NCBI RefSeq assembly: GCF_003626645.1 | Contig: NZ_RBAM01000011.1 | Coordinates: 62,001-126,000, forward strand | Origin: Streptomyces klenkii | Lineage (GTDB): Bacteria > Actinomycetota > Actinomycetes > Streptomycetales > Streptomycetaceae | Length of the DNA: 64,000 bases | Reading direction: 5' to 3' | Shown: positions 35,895-44,573 of the stretch, in pieces | How the letters are laid out: each line of letters begins with the position of its first letter | Position numbering within the stretch: position 1 is the stretch's first letter | Position numbers and translations under genes: made by a program | The notes under the pieces: model-generated | What the model saw: the letters and a program-made list of their open reading frames with translations, nothing else | What the model was told of the DNA's origin: nothing | Database searches by the model: none

Positions 35895-38122
35895 ACACCG
35901 ATCGCCACCCCGGCGACCCCGCCGCGGAACCGCCGGAGGGCCCCGCCCTCCCCGGCGAGAAGCCGGCCGCCGAGGCCTCGGTGGAGGCCGGCACCGCTCC
36001 TGGCGGCGAGCCCGCCATTTCCTCGCGCGGCAGTGCCGAGTCCTCCGACGCGCTGGAGGCCGCGCGGACCACTCCGGGCACGGACCCGGCCTCCGGCGAC
36101 GAGCCGCCCGCCGCCCCGGCCGCCGAGCTCCCGGGGGAAGCCGGCGCCACTCCTGACGGCGAGCCCGCCGCTCCCTCGCGCGGCAGTGCCGTTGCGCCCG
36201 ACGCCCAGTCGGCCGAGCGCCCCGCGGCCGGGGCGCCCAAGAGTGCCGTTGCCGAGGCGCTCGCCGCGGCCGTTCGGGCCGTGGAGAGCGGGGAGCGGGC
36301 CGCCGCCTCGTTCTTCACGGAGGCGCCGCGGGCCGCGCCCGCACGCAAGGCCGCGCCCCGCCAGGCGGCACCCGCCCCCGCGCCGGCCGCCGCCGCGGCC
36401 CCCCGCATCGACGCCGAAGGCCTCACCGGGGTGCGACAGGTGCTCGGCGCCGGGGGCGCTCCCGAGTCGCTGGCCGTGCCGGTCGCCGAGGCCCTGGGCG
36501 AGCAGGCCGCCGAGGCCCTCCAGGAGGACCCCTGGCGGCTGCTGGCCGTCCCGGGCGTACGGCCCGAGCAGGCGGACGGCTTCGCGCGGGCCCTGCTGGG
36601 CGCGGAAGCCGGCCCCGGGGACGAGCGCCGGGCCCAGGCCCTGACCGGCTGGCTGCTGGAGCGCGCCGCGCTCGAAGGCCACACGGTCCTGGAGGCGCCG
36701 GCCTTGACCGCGGCCCTCACCCAGCACGCCGTCCCGGACCCTGACGAGGCCCTGCAATCCGCCATCGCCGAGGGCACGGTCCTGGTGTTCCAGGAGGCCG
36801 TGGAGCCCGCGCCCGGCTCCGCCCCGCCCCAGGGCGAGGACGAAGAGGTCCCGGTGCGCCTGCTCCTGGGCCTCGACCGCTACGCCATGGCGGAGGAGAG
36901 CCTCGCCGACGGCCTGGCCCGGCTGATCAGCACGTTCACGGCCGGCGAAGCCGAGTGGGAGGGGGCGGTGGCCGAAGCCCCCACACCCTCCGCGGCGGAG
37001 CTGATCCGCGCCGCGGCGGCCGCGGGCCTCGTCACGCACAGCGGCGGCGAGGCGGCCCGCGCCGAGCCGGCCGCCCTGGTCGCCGCGGCCCGCTCCCTCG
37101 GCCTACGCGCCTGCGCCGCCGCGCACACCGAGGACGGCCGCCGGCGCCTGGCGGCCGCGGGCGACCCGGAAGCGGTGACGGTGGCGGGCCTGCTCTCCGG
37201 CGCGGAGGGACCCGGCCGGGACGAGGACGGCGCCCTCGCCCTCGACGTGCTGGCCGTCCTGGACGCCCCGCAGCTCGACGTCGAGACGGCGGCCGTACTG
37301 GTGGAGTCGCTCCCCGACGGCACCCGCCTGGTGCTCAGCGGCGACCCGGCCGTCCTGTGGTCCGCCGGCCCGGGCCGCGTCTTCGCGGACGTGGTGGCGG
37401 CCCGCGCCTGCCCGGCGGTCGTCTCCCGTACGCCGGACGAGGGCCCGGTCGGCGAGCTGGTGTCGGGGATCGGCGTGGGCGAGCTGACGCAGCCGGCGGC
37501 CCCCGGCAAGGAAGTCGTGATCGTCCCGGTGCGGGATCCGGGCGAGGCCGTGCACCGGACAGTGCAGCTGGTCGCGGATTCGATCCCGCGAGCCATCGGC
37601 GTGCCTGCCGGACAGACCCAGGTGATCACCCCGGGCCACGGCGGCCCCGCCGGCACCCGCGCGCTCAACGCGGCGCTGAAGGAGCGGCTGAATCCCGGCC
37701 CCGGCCGGTTCGGCGGCTTCGACCCGGGCGACCGCGTGGCGTACGTGCCGGCGCCGGGCCGCATGGTCCCCGGCACCGTGACCGCCGCGGAGCCCGAAGG
37801 GCTCCGGCTGGACTGCGGCGGCTCCTCCGTGCTCGTCCCGCGGGAGCGCGTGGCCGAAATGGTCCGCCCCGGCTGGGCGGTCACCGCCCATCAGGCGGCC
37901 GGCACCCGCTGGCCGGCGGCCGTGGTCGTCCTGCCGGGCGACGCGGCCCGCACGCTCACGCGCTCGTGGGTCTACACGGCCTTCGGCCGGGCCGGACAGC
38001 ACCTGTCCGTCGTGCACGGCGTGGACCAGGCGCTGCCCCGCGCGGTCGCGGAGGTCCCGGCGAAGGAGCGGACGACCCGGCTGCGGGCCCTGCTGCGGGC
38101 CCAGGTGCGTCCGGCGGAGTAA
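35891..38122 (+). CDS. RecD2-like pseudo-helicase with helix-hairpin-helix region
   Basis: A 743-residue protein colinear with RecD2-type helicases but lacking their ATPase motifs. Residues 1-170 are low-complexity Ala/Pro/Gly, with an imperfect repeat (GGEPAISSRGSA / DGEPAAPSRGSA). The helix-hairpin-helix-type region is about 175-240. At 381-403, where RecD2 has GPGTGKT, this protein has SGGEAARAE. The Walker B DEAS position reads LDAPQ (458-461), and motif III reads GDPAVL with SAGPGRVF after it. A UvrD-like C-terminal part (VTAHQAAGTRWPAAVVVL, YTAFGRA) remains. The GTG overlaps the upstream stop. I expect no ATP hydrolysis; function unknown. Confidence 0.8.
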   Translation: MNTDRHPGDPAAEPPEGPALPGEKPAAEASVEAGTAPGGEPAISSRGSAESSDALEAARTTPGTDPASGDEPPAAPAAELPGEAGATPDGEPAAPSRGSAVAPDAQSAERPAAGAPKSAVAEALAAAVRAVESGERAAASFFTEAPRAAPARKAAPRQAAPAPAPAAAAAPRIDAEGLTGVRQVLGAGGAPESLAVPVAEALGEQAAEALQEDPWRLLAVPGVRPEQADGFARALLGAEAGPGDERRAQALTGWLLERAALEGHTVLEAPALTAALTQHAVPDPDEALQSAIAEGTVLVFQEAVEPAPGSAPPQGEDEEVPVRLLLGLDRYAMAEESLADGLARLISTFTAGEAEWEGAVAEAPTPSAAELIRAAAAAGLVTHSGGEAARAEPAALVAAARSLGLRACAAAHTEDGRRRLAAAGDPEAVTVAGLLSGAEGPGRDEDGALALDVLAVLDAPQLDVETAAVLVESLPDGTRLVLSGDPAVLWSAGPGRVFADVVAARACPAVVSRTPDEGPVGELVSGIGVGELTQPAAPGKEVVIVPVRDPGEAVHRTVQLVADSIPRAIGVPAGQTQVITPGHGGPAGTRALNAALKERLNPGPGRFGGFDPGDRVAYVPAPGRMVPGTVTAAEPEGLRLDCGGSSVLVPRERVAEMVRPGWAVTAHQAAGTRWPAAVVVLPGDAARTLTRSWVYTAFGRAGQHLSVVHGVDQALPRAVAEVPAKERTTRLRALLRAQVRPAE

Positions 38123-38126
38123 GGCG

Positions 38127-38156
38127 TCCGGGCCCGGGCATCTGCCCGGGCCCGGA
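38127..38156. terminator. Bidirectional terminator hairpin
   Basis: TCCGGGCCCGGGCA and TGCCCGGGCCCGGA form a perfect 14-base stem with a TC loop between the convergent pseudo-helicase and acidic-protein genes. Confidence 0.85.
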
Positions 38157-38161
38157 GCGGG

Positions 38162-38941
38162 TCAGCGCTTGGGCGACGAGGCCGGCCCGCCGCCGCCCCC
38201 TCTCTCCGGGGCGCCGTCCGCATCGTCGTCGGCGTCCACGTCCAGGACGTCGTCCCCGTCATCGACGTCGTCGACGTCATCCGCATCGTCGTCGCCGTCG
38301 TCGTCCAGATCCTGCTCCTCGTCGAAGACCGCGCTGACGTCGAAACGGCAGATCACCCGCTGCGGGTCGGCCTGCTCGAAGGGCGCCGCCAGCCACTCCC
38401 CCGGCTCGGCGGGATCCTCCGCCGCGGTGACCCAGAGCGTGGAGTCGCCTTCCTCCAGGCCGAATTCCTTGTGCCGCGAGGCGATCTCGTCCGGCTCGTA
38501 CTCACCGAAGATCACTCCGAGCGCGGCGTGCACGCTGCCACCCACATTGCCCACGGCCGCGGCCGCCGTCCCGGGCGGCGTGTCGACGTCGGGGTCGAGG
38601 TCGGCGACGCGCTGCGCCTGGGCGAGGAGCCGCTGCGGCTCGACCACGGCGTAGTCCCTGCGGATCATGACGCTGAGCGCGCTCGGCTCCTCCGGCCCGG
38701 CGTAGGCGGGCAGGGTGTCGTCGCCGGGGATCTCGAAGGGCGTGACCTCGTCGTAGACGTCGTAGAGCAGCTCGTCGTAGGCCTCGGCTGTCGCGGCCAG
38801 GTCGTTGAACGCGGCGTAGACGGCCGGGTCGTCCTCGCCCGACCGGCGTTCGACGGCGTCGAGGTGGCGGTCCAGAGCGGCTTTGACCGCCTCGGCGGCG
38901 GCGCGTACCTCGGCAGCGGATGGCTGCGCAGCATCAGACAT
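38162..38941 (-). CDS. Conserved protein with Asp-rich tail, unknown function
   Basis: A 259-residue soluble protein I cannot assign to a named family. Residues 1 to about 215 are ordinary and mixed helical, beginning MSDAAQPSAAEVRAAAEAVK. Residues about 216-250 are a run of Asp with Val spacers (DDDADDVDDVDD), encoded by GTC/GAC-rich repeats, and the end is basic (SSPKR). The ATG at 38941 has no Shine-Dalgarno sequence but TAGCGT seven bases upstream, so it may be leaderless. It is divergent from the DUF5703 gene with a 47-base gap. The acidic tail could bind cations or basic proteins. Confidence 0.75.
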   Translation of the reverse strand: MSDAAQPSAAEVRAAAEAVKAALDRHLDAVERRSGEDDPAVYAAFNDLAATAEAYDELLYDVYDEVTPFEIPGDDTLPAYAGPEEPSALSVMIRRDYAVVEPQRLLAQAQRVADLDPDVDTPPGTAAAAVGNVGGSVHAALGVIFGEYEPDEIASRHKEFGLEEGDSTLWVTAAEDPAEPGEWLAAPFEQADPQRVICRFDVSAVFDEEQDLDDDGDDDADDVDDVDDGDDVLDVDADDDADGAPERGGGGGPASSPKR

Positions 38942-38988
38942 AGTGCAGACGCTATCCGCACCAGGCCCGTTCCCGCACAATAGATGCG

Positions 38989-39177
38989 ATGCCGGAATAC
39001 GAATTCTGTGATGTGTATGTGCCACGGGGGGTCTCCCGGGGTGCCGCCACACGCCTGCTGACCGATCACGCCGAGTACGGACACTGGGAGTTGGACCGAC
39101 TTCGCCTCTACCCCGACGGCAGTCGCAGAGTGCGGCTGCGCCGCAGGATCATCCGCCAGGTGCGCGCCACCTGGTGA
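38989..39177 (+). CDS. DUF5703 small protein
   Basis: A 62-residue basic protein that fits the DUF5703 family: MPEYEFCDVYVPRGVSRG, then GHWELDRLRLYPDGSRRVRLRRRIIRQVR. The Arg-rich C-terminus suggests nucleic-acid or ribosome contact, but nothing is known. There is no ribosome-binding site, and CACAAT at 38976-38981 lies seven bases before the ATG, so the message may start at the codon. It is divergent from the acidic-tail gene and ends before a strong hairpin. Confidence 0.82.
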   Translation: MPEYEFCDVYVPRGVSRGAATRLLTDHAEYGHWELDRLRLYPDGSRRVRLRRRIIRQVRATW

Positions 39178-39184
39178 CACGCAG

Positions 39185-39219
39185 ACGGAGCGGGCCCCGC
39201 GTGGCGGGACCCGCTCCGT
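39185..39219. terminator. Bidirectional terminator hairpin
   Basis: ACGGAGCGGG and CCCGCTCCGT, with CCCGC/GCGGG inside, give a 15-base stem with one mismatch and a GTG loop. It separates the convergent DUF5703 and chpC genes. Confidence 0.8.
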
Positions 39220-39249
39220 GCCGTTCAGCCGCTGCTGCGAGCGACCGGG

Positions 39250-40146
39250 TCAGTTCTGCCCGGCACGCGCGCGGCGGTAGATGACCGCGCCGCCGAGCAG
39301 CAGACCGGCGCTGGCGGCGCCGGCCATGCCCAGCTGGCCCGCGCCGGTGTGCGCGAGCTCGACGGCCTTGGCGGCCGGACCGGCGGCCATGGCCGGGGCG
39401 GCCATCGGGGCGCCCTTGTGGGCGTCCTTCACCGCGGGGGCGGGGATGTGAGCGGCATCCGTCCGCGCGGGCTTGTGCCCGGCGGGGGCGTGCTCGCCCG
39501 GCTTGTCCTGGCCCGGGGTGTGGTCGCCCGGCTTGTGACCGGCCGGCTTGTCGTGGTCCTTGGCCGGCGGCTTGTGGTCGCAGTCGTGCCCGCCGGGGTG
39601 GCCCGGGTGCGACGGCGGCTTGTGGGCCCCGTCGTGGTCACCGGGCTTGTGCGGGGGCTTGTGACCGGGGTGGCCGGGCCACTCGTGCCCGCCCTGGCCC
39701 ACATTGGCGCAGTCGTTGCCGGTGGTGTGGTTGCCCACGCCGACGACGTTGACGCTGTTGCCGCAGGCGTTGACCGGCACGTCGACGGGCACCTGGACGG
39801 TGTTGCCCGAGGCCACGCCGGGCGAGTCGGCGGCGGCGCCGTGGGCGCCGGATCCGCCGTGCCCGTGGTTGCCACCGCCGTGGCCGCCGCCGTGGTGACC
39901 GCCGCCGTTGACACAGTGGTTGCCCGACGCGGGGTTGAGCAGCCCGACGACGTTCACCGTGTTGCCGCAGGCGTTGACCGGCACGTGCACCGGAGCCTGG
40001 ATGGTGTTGCCGGAGGCCACACCGGGCGAGTTGACCGAGTGGCCCGAGGCGCCCGAGGACGCCTGGGCGTAGCTGCCGGTCACGGCCGCGAGCACGCCGC
40101 TCGCCGCCGCTGCTGTGATCAGGCCCTTCTTGGTGACCTGTCGCAT
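39250..40146 (-). CDS. chpC: Long chaplin with sortase signal and His-rich spacer
   Basis: A 298-residue cell-wall-anchored chaplin, the amphipathic protein that coats aerial hyphae and spores. A signal peptide occupies residues 1-30. Chaplin domain 1 is about 38-79 and domain 2 about 107-148, each with its Cys pair (NACGN and NHCVN or NDCAN). A sorting signal LAHTG at 264-268, a membrane helix and a basic tail follow, fitting class E sortase. The spacers hold 23 histidines, mostly in His-Lys-Pro and Gly-His repeats, plus Cys189. The ATG at 40146 has GGCAGGAC upstream. Its neighbour is chpH, as in S. coelicolor. Confidence 0.93.
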   Translation of the reverse strand: MRQVTKKGLITAAAASGVLAAVTGSYAQASSGASGHSVNSPGVASGNTIQAPVHVPVNACGNTVNVVGLLNPASGNHCVNGGGHHGGGHGGGNHGHGGSGAHGAAADSPGVASGNTVQVPVDVPVNACGNSVNVVGVGNHTTGNDCANVGQGGHEWPGHPGHKPPHKPGDHDGAHKPPSHPGHPGGHDCDHKPPAKDHDKPAGHKPGDHTPGQDKPGEHAPAGHKPARTDAAHIPAPAVKDAHKGAPMAAPAMAAGPAAKAVELAHTGAGQLGMAGAASAGLLLGGAVIYRRARAGQN

Positions 40147-40229
40147 GAAGTCCTGCCTCTCTGCTTGCGCTATACGGATACGCGCCAGCAATAGGGACAA
40201 AGTGCCCACTGCTCACGCATCGAAAGCCC

Positions 40230-40270
40230 GGGCGGCTCCGGAGTGCACACATGTCACTCCGGAGCCGCCC
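40230..40270 (-). terminator. Terminator of chpH
   Basis: Sixteen bases at 40230-40245 pair perfectly with 40255-40270 around a nine-base loop, starting 31 bases past the chpH stop. It separates chpH from chpC, so the two chaplins have their own transcripts. Confidence 0.85.
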
Positions 40271-40301
40271 ATGTCAGACCCTTACGGGTTGAGGCACGAC
40301 G

Positions 40302-40535
40302 TCAGTCGTTGACGCAGGTGTTGCCGAACGTGGGGTTCAGCAGGCCCACGACGTTGATCGAGTTGCCGCAGGCGTTGACCGGCACGTGGACCGGGACCTG
40401 GATGACGTTGCCGGAGACCACGCCGGGCGAGTTGACGGCAGCCCCCTGAGCCTGACCGTCCGCAGCGGCAAGGCCAGCACCCGCGAGCACGAGACCACCG
40501 GTAACGGCCGCGGAAGCGACGACCTTCTTGATCAT
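40302..40535 (-). CDS. chpH: Short chaplin
   Basis: A 77-residue secreted chaplin: signal peptide about 1-26 (GGLVLAGAGLAAADG) and one chaplin domain about 34-77 with the paired cysteines of VNACGN and GNTCVND. Mature short chaplins assemble into amyloid-like fibrils that make aerial structures hydrophobic. The start follows AAGGAGGAA. Position next to the long chaplin identifies it with chpH of S. coelicolor, one of the chaplins expressed early and under BldN control in that species. I could not place a promoter with confidence. Confidence 0.94.
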   Translation of the reverse strand: MIKKVVASAAVTGGLVLAGAGLAAADGQAQGAAVNSPGVVSGNVIQVPVHVPVNACGNSINVVGLLNPTFGNTCVND

Positions 40536-40676
40536 GGATTCCTCCTTGTTGGCAATGCGGTCCCAGCCGCGGACCGCACACCTGTAACGACGAGGAGGTA
40601 ATCGGGCTACGCAACCCTCGAATCATTCACTCGTTACGGTTAACTCGGCACAAACTTACGGAGTTTAGCCCCTGAT

Positions 40677-42011
40677 TCAGCACTGATCGAGGAAGCGGTC
40701 GAGAACCCGTGCGCCGAACTTCAGGCCCTCCAGGGGAACTCGCTCGTCCACCCCGTGGAACATGCCCGCGAAGTCCAGCTCCGGCGGCAGCTGGAGCGGC
40801 GCGAACCCGAAGCACCGGATGCCCAGGTCGTCGAACGACTTCGCGTCCGTGCCGCCCGAGAGCATGTACGGGACGGCCCGCGCGATCGGGTCCTCCGCCT
40901 TCAGCGCCGACTGCATCGCGTCGACCAGCTTGCCGTCGAAGCTCGTCTCCAGCGCCTTGTCCGCGTGCACGTCCTCGCGCTTGACCCGCGGCCCGAGGAT
41001 GCGGTCGAGGTCGGCGAGGAACTCCTCCTCGTAGCCCGGCAGGAACCTTCCGTCCACGTGCGCCGTGGCCTGCCCCGGGATCACGTTGACCTTGTACCCG
41101 GCGCCGAGCATCGTCGGGGCCGCGGTGTTGCGCAGCGTGGTGCCGATCATCCGGGCGATGCCGCCGAGCTTGGCGAGCGTCGCCTCCATGTCCTCGGGGT
41201 CGAGCGGGGTGCCGAGCGCGTCGGAGAGCTCGTCGAGGAAGGACCGCACGGTCTTGGTCATCCGGACCGGGAACTCGTGCCGCCCGAGCCGGCCGACCGC
41301 CTCGCACAGCTCGGTGATCGCGTTGTCCTTGTTGGTCATCGAACCGTGGCCCGCGGTGCCGTCGACCGTGAGCCGCATCCAGTGCATGCCCTTCTGGGCC
41401 GTCTCGATCAGATAGAGCCGCAGGTTCTCGTTGACCGTGAAGGAGAAGCCGCCGACCTCGCCGATCGCCTCCGTCACGCCGTCGAACAGCCCGGGGTGCT
41501 TGTCGACCAGGTGCCGCGCGCCGTAGACGCCGCCGGCCTCCTCGTCGGCCAGGAAGGCGAGCACCACGTCGCGCGGGGGCTTGCGGCCCGTGCGCATGCG
41601 GTCGCGGACGACCGCGAGGGTCATCGCGTCCATGTCCTTCATGTCCACGGCGCCGCGGCCCCACAGGCACCCGTCCGCGATCTCGCCCGCGAAGGGGTCG
41701 TGGGTCCAGTCGGCGGCGTTGGCCGGCACGACGTCGGTGTGGCCGTGGATGAGCAGGGCGGGCCGCGAGGGGTCCTCGCCCTCGATCCGCGCCACCGTCG
41801 ACGCGCGCCCCTTGTGGGACTCGAAGATCTGCGGTTCGAGCCCGACCTCGGCGAGCTTCTCCGCCACGTACTCGGCGGCGGCGCGCTCACCCGGCCCGGA
41901 GTGGTCGCCGTAGTTGCTGGTGTCGATCCGGATCAGATCGCGGCAGAGGTCGACGACCTCGTCCTCGCCACCCCTGCCCGCCCCGGCCCCGGCCGGCTTC
42001 GACTCGCTCAC
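40677..42011 (-). CDS. M20/M25/M40-family metallopeptidase
   Basis: A 444-residue cytoplasmic di-zinc amidohydrolase or peptidase. LLIHGHTDVVPA supplies the first zinc His and Asp, GAVDMKDMDAM the bridging Asp, LADEEAGG the catalytic Glu pair, and GTDAKSF and MFHGVDE the last ligands. A dimerisation domain is inserted at about 200-330 (GTAGHGSM region). It belongs to the ArgE/DapE/ACY1-like group; the exact substrate is open. The GTG at 42011 has GGAGG upstream, and the frame to 42107 looks non-coding. The gene is divergent from tRNA-Leu. Confidence 0.9.
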   Translation of the reverse strand: MSESKPAGAGAGRGGEDEVVDLCRDLIRIDTSNYGDHSGPGERAAAEYVAEKLAEVGLEPQIFESHKGRASTVARIEGEDPSRPALLIHGHTDVVPANAADWTHDPFAGEIADGCLWGRGAVDMKDMDAMTLAVVRDRMRTGRKPPRDVVLAFLADEEAGGVYGARHLVDKHPGLFDGVTEAIGEVGGFSFTVNENLRLYLIETAQKGMHWMRLTVDGTAGHGSMTNKDNAITELCEAVGRLGRHEFPVRMTKTVRSFLDELSDALGTPLDPEDMEATLAKLGGIARMIGTTLRNTAAPTMLGAGYKVNVIPGQATAHVDGRFLPGYEEEFLADLDRILGPRVKREDVHADKALETSFDGKLVDAMQSALKAEDPIARAVPYMLSGGTDAKSFDDLGIRCFGFAPLQLPPELDFAGMFHGVDERVPLEGLKFGARVLDRFLDQC

Positions 42012-42241
42012 GCTGCCTCCTCCTGGTTCGCTGCCGCGGCCCGCCTGCTGGGGCGGTCCGCGGCGTGGGTCCTCGGCCATCCTCTCTCTCCACCCGCCGC
42101 AGCCCAAGGCCGCAATGCTCCCGACATCCGCCCGTCACACCCGCCCGCGCCGCCCCCACCGGCCACGTGATCGACCACCCCCAGATCTTTGGTATTGTTT
42201 TCCTCGTCGGAAGGGCAACGGCCTGGAAGACAAAACACCTG

Positions 42242-42326
42242 GTCCGGGTGGCGGAATGGCAGACGCGCTAGCTTGAGGTGCTAGTGCCCTTTATCGGGCG
42301 TGGGGGTTCAAGTCCCCCCTCGGACA
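42242..42326 (+). tRNA. tRNA-Leu, anticodon GAG
   Basis: An 85-base type II tRNA with a long variable arm. Acceptor GTCCGGG pairs with CTCGGAC, with one G-U wobble. The anticodon arm CTAGC-TTGAGGT-GCTAG gives GAG, reading CUC and CUU. The T-loop is GGTTCAAGTC. CCA is not fully encoded. TATTGT at 42193-42198 may be the -10 box, and a T-rich terminator follows within ten bases. Confidence 0.95.
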
Positions 42327-42334
42327 CCGGCAAG

Positions 42335-42361
42335 GAGCCCCAGCAATGCTGGGGCTCTTTT
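42335..42361 (+). terminator. Intrinsic terminator of tRNA-Leu
   Basis: GAGCCCCAGC and GCTGGGGCTC form a perfect ten-base stem with an AAT loop and a TTTT tail, a classic rho-independent terminator starting nine bases past the tRNA. Confidence 0.95.
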
Positions 42362-42543
42362 GTTATGCCTGTGAGCTGTTATCCCTGTGCTCACGATCCC
42401 CGGCGTTCACGATCCCTGCGCTCGCAGCCGTACGGAGACGCACGTCACACAGCCCCCCGGTTTTTCGCATGCGCCGGGCCGGCCCGGGACGGGCGCGTTC
42501 TGCGGCGGCCGGGCCCGGACGGCCCGTGCGTATCATCTGGCGG

Positions 42544-42954
42544 ATGATCACTAACCAGTCCCGGCGCACGGCGCCGGCGGTCTCCTCCGCCCCCTGCCGC
42601 GTCACGGTCTGCCGCGGCTGCTGCTGCGGGGACGCGCGGAAGGTGCCGGGGGTCGACCACGCGGGGCAGATCCCGCGGCTGCGGGCGGCGTTGGGCGATG
42701 CCGCGCAGGTGCGGGCGTCCGAGTGCCTGGACGTGTGCGACCAGGCGAACGTGGTGGTCGTCCAGCCGTCGGCGGCGGGGCGGGCGGCCGGGGGCCGGCC
42801 CGTGTGGCTGGGGCTGGTCAACGACGACGACGCGCTCGCGGACATAGCCGCCTGGATCCGGGCCGGCGGGCCGGGGCTGGCGGATCCGCCGGGCGTGCTG
42901 GACCTGTACGCGTTCACGGTGTCGCGGCGGGTGGGGAAGGCCGTGGAGGGGTAG
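42544..42954 (+). CDS. Thioredoxin-like (2Fe-2S) ferredoxin-domain protein
   Basis: A 136-residue protein with a thioredoxin-fold [2Fe-2S] ferredoxin domain. The cluster cysteines are visible as CRGCCCGD and, further on, ECLDVCDQANVVVVQP, the Cys-x3-Cys of this family. It may carry electrons or a cluster; no partner gene is adjacent. TATCAT at 42531-42536 lies seven bases before the ATG and there is no ribosome-binding site, so the message may be leaderless. An open frame upstream to 42346 overlaps the tRNA terminator and is rejected. Confidence 0.82.
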   Translation: MITNQSRRTAPAVSSAPCRVTVCRGCCCGDARKVPGVDHAGQIPRLRAALGDAAQVRASECLDVCDQANVVVVQPSAAGRAAGGRPVWLGLVNDDDALADIAAWIRAGGPGLADPPGVLDLYAFTVSRRVGKAVEG

Positions 42955-42973
42955 TCCGCCCCTCCCCCTCCGG

Positions 42974-44500
42974 CTATCCGCGCTCGGCCGCCGCGGCCGC
43001 CTTCTCCAGCTGGAAGGCCTCGTTCCCCAGGCCGATGGTGCCGTGCACCCCGGGCCGCACGTACTTGAGGACGATGCCGTAACCGATGCCGGCGACGACG
43101 GCCGCGCCGATGGTGCCGGGCAGGATCCAGCGCAGGGGCGACCCCGGGTCGGCGCCGAGGAGGACGTCGAAGTCCTTGACCGCGTACGCGGCGATGACGA
43201 GGAGGGCGGCGCCGGCGACGCCGGAGGCGACGAGGCGGGGCGCCTGGGCCCGCGCGGCGCCGCGCCGTACGAAGAAGGCGATGACGGCGGCGGACGCGGC
43301 GGCCATCAGCACGATGATGCCGAGCGCGCCGACGTTGCCGCTCCAGGTGAACAGGCGCAGGACGGGCGCGGTGGGGTCGCCGTGCGGGCGGCCGTCGGTC
43401 AGCGCGAAGAGGAGCACCGCGAGGAGCGACACACCACTCTGCAGCAGGGACCCGTAGGCCGGGGCGCCGCTCGCGCGGGAGGTGCGGCCGACGGCGGCGG
43501 GCAGCAGGCCCTCGCGGCCCATGGCGAAGGCGTAGCGGGCGACGACGTTGTGGAAGCTGAGCATGGCGGCGAACATGCCGGTCACGTAGAAGACGTGCAT
43601 GAGGTCGGTGAAGGTGCCGCCGAGCCGGTCCTCGGTGAGGCCGAAGAGGAGGTTCGGTCCCTGCTCCTGGGCGAGGCCGACGATGCTGCCGGGCCCGGCG
43701 GCGACGCTGAGGGCCCATGAGCTGACGGCGAAGAAGAGGGCGACGAAGCCGACGGCGAGGAAGGTGACGCGGGCGACGACGACGTTGGGGCGGCTGGTCT
43801 CCTCGGCGTAGACGGCGGCCTGTTCGAAGCCGACGAAGGCGGCGATGGTGAAGCAGAGGGCGGTGCCGAGGCCGCCGCCGCCGAGGGTGGCGGGGTCGAA
43901 GGCGTGGAAGGAGACGCCTTCCGGGCCGGGGCTCGCGACGCCCGCGACGTCGAACGCGACGACCATCACGCACTCGATGAGCAGCAGCACGCCGAGGACC
44001 TTGGCGCTGAGGTCTATCTTCAGCCAGCCGAGGACGCCGACGACGATGACGGCGGCGAGGGCGGGGACCCACCAGGCGACGGAGATGCCGAGGTGTTTGT
44101 CGAGCAGGCCGGAGAGTTCGTAGCCGAAGATGCCGTAGATGCCGAACTGCATGGGGCTGTAGGCGACGAGGGCGACGACGGAGGCGGCCGCGCCGGCGGT
44201 GCCGCCGAGGCCGCGGGCGATGTAGGCGTAGAAGGCTCCGGCGTTGTGGACGTGCCGGCTCATCTCGGCGTAGCCGAAGCTGAAGAGCGTCAGCACCACG
44301 CCGAGGATGACGAAGAGCAGGGGCTGCCCGACGAGGGCCATCGTGCCGTACGTGGTGGGCATGACGCCGGCCGTCACCATGAGCGGCGCGCTGGCGGCGA
44401 CCACGGACAGGAGCAGGCCGGGGAGCCCTATCCGGTCGGCGCGCAGGCGTCTCTCCTGGCCCTTGAAGGTGCTGATCTCGCTCGTCGTGCCCGTCGTCAT
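42974..44500 (-). CDS. APC-family amino-acid permease
   Basis: A 508-residue cytoplasmic-membrane transporter of the amino acid-polyamine-organocation superfamily with about twelve to fourteen hydrophobic segments. The first unwound helix shows PLMVTAGVMPTTYG, and FVGFEQAAVYAEETSRP is the conserved helix 6 region. The C-terminus is cytoplasmic and basic/acidic (EKAAAAAERG). It probably imports or exchanges an amino acid; specificity cannot be read. It lies 73 bases downstream of the hypothetical gene transcribed in the same direction, and could share its transcript. Confidence 0.92.
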   Translation of the reverse strand: MTTGTTSEISTFKGQERRLRADRIGLPGLLLSVVAASAPLMVTAGVMPTTYGTMALVGQPLLFVILGVVLTLFSFGYAEMSRHVHNAGAFYAYIARGLGGTAGAAASVVALVAYSPMQFGIYGIFGYELSGLLDKHLGISVAWWVPALAAVIVVGVLGWLKIDLSAKVLGVLLLIECVMVVAFDVAGVASPGPEGVSFHAFDPATLGGGGLGTALCFTIAAFVGFEQAAVYAEETSRPNVVVARVTFLAVGFVALFFAVSSWALSVAAGPGSIVGLAQEQGPNLLFGLTEDRLGGTFTDLMHVFYVTGMFAAMLSFHNVVARYAFAMGREGLLPAAVGRTSRASGAPAYGSLLQSGVSLLAVLLFALTDGRPHGDPTAPVLRLFTWSGNVGALGIIVLMAAASAAVIAFFVRRGAARAQAPRLVASGVAGAALLVIAAYAVKDFDVLLGADPGSPLRWILPGTIGAAVVAGIGYGIVLKYVRPGVHGTIGLGNEAFQLEKAAAAAERG

Positions 44501-44573
44501 GGCGGGGTGGTCCTTCCCGTGGGGAGAGCGGGGACAGTGGTGCGGGGGGGTGACGCGGGCTGCCGGGCGGGGG

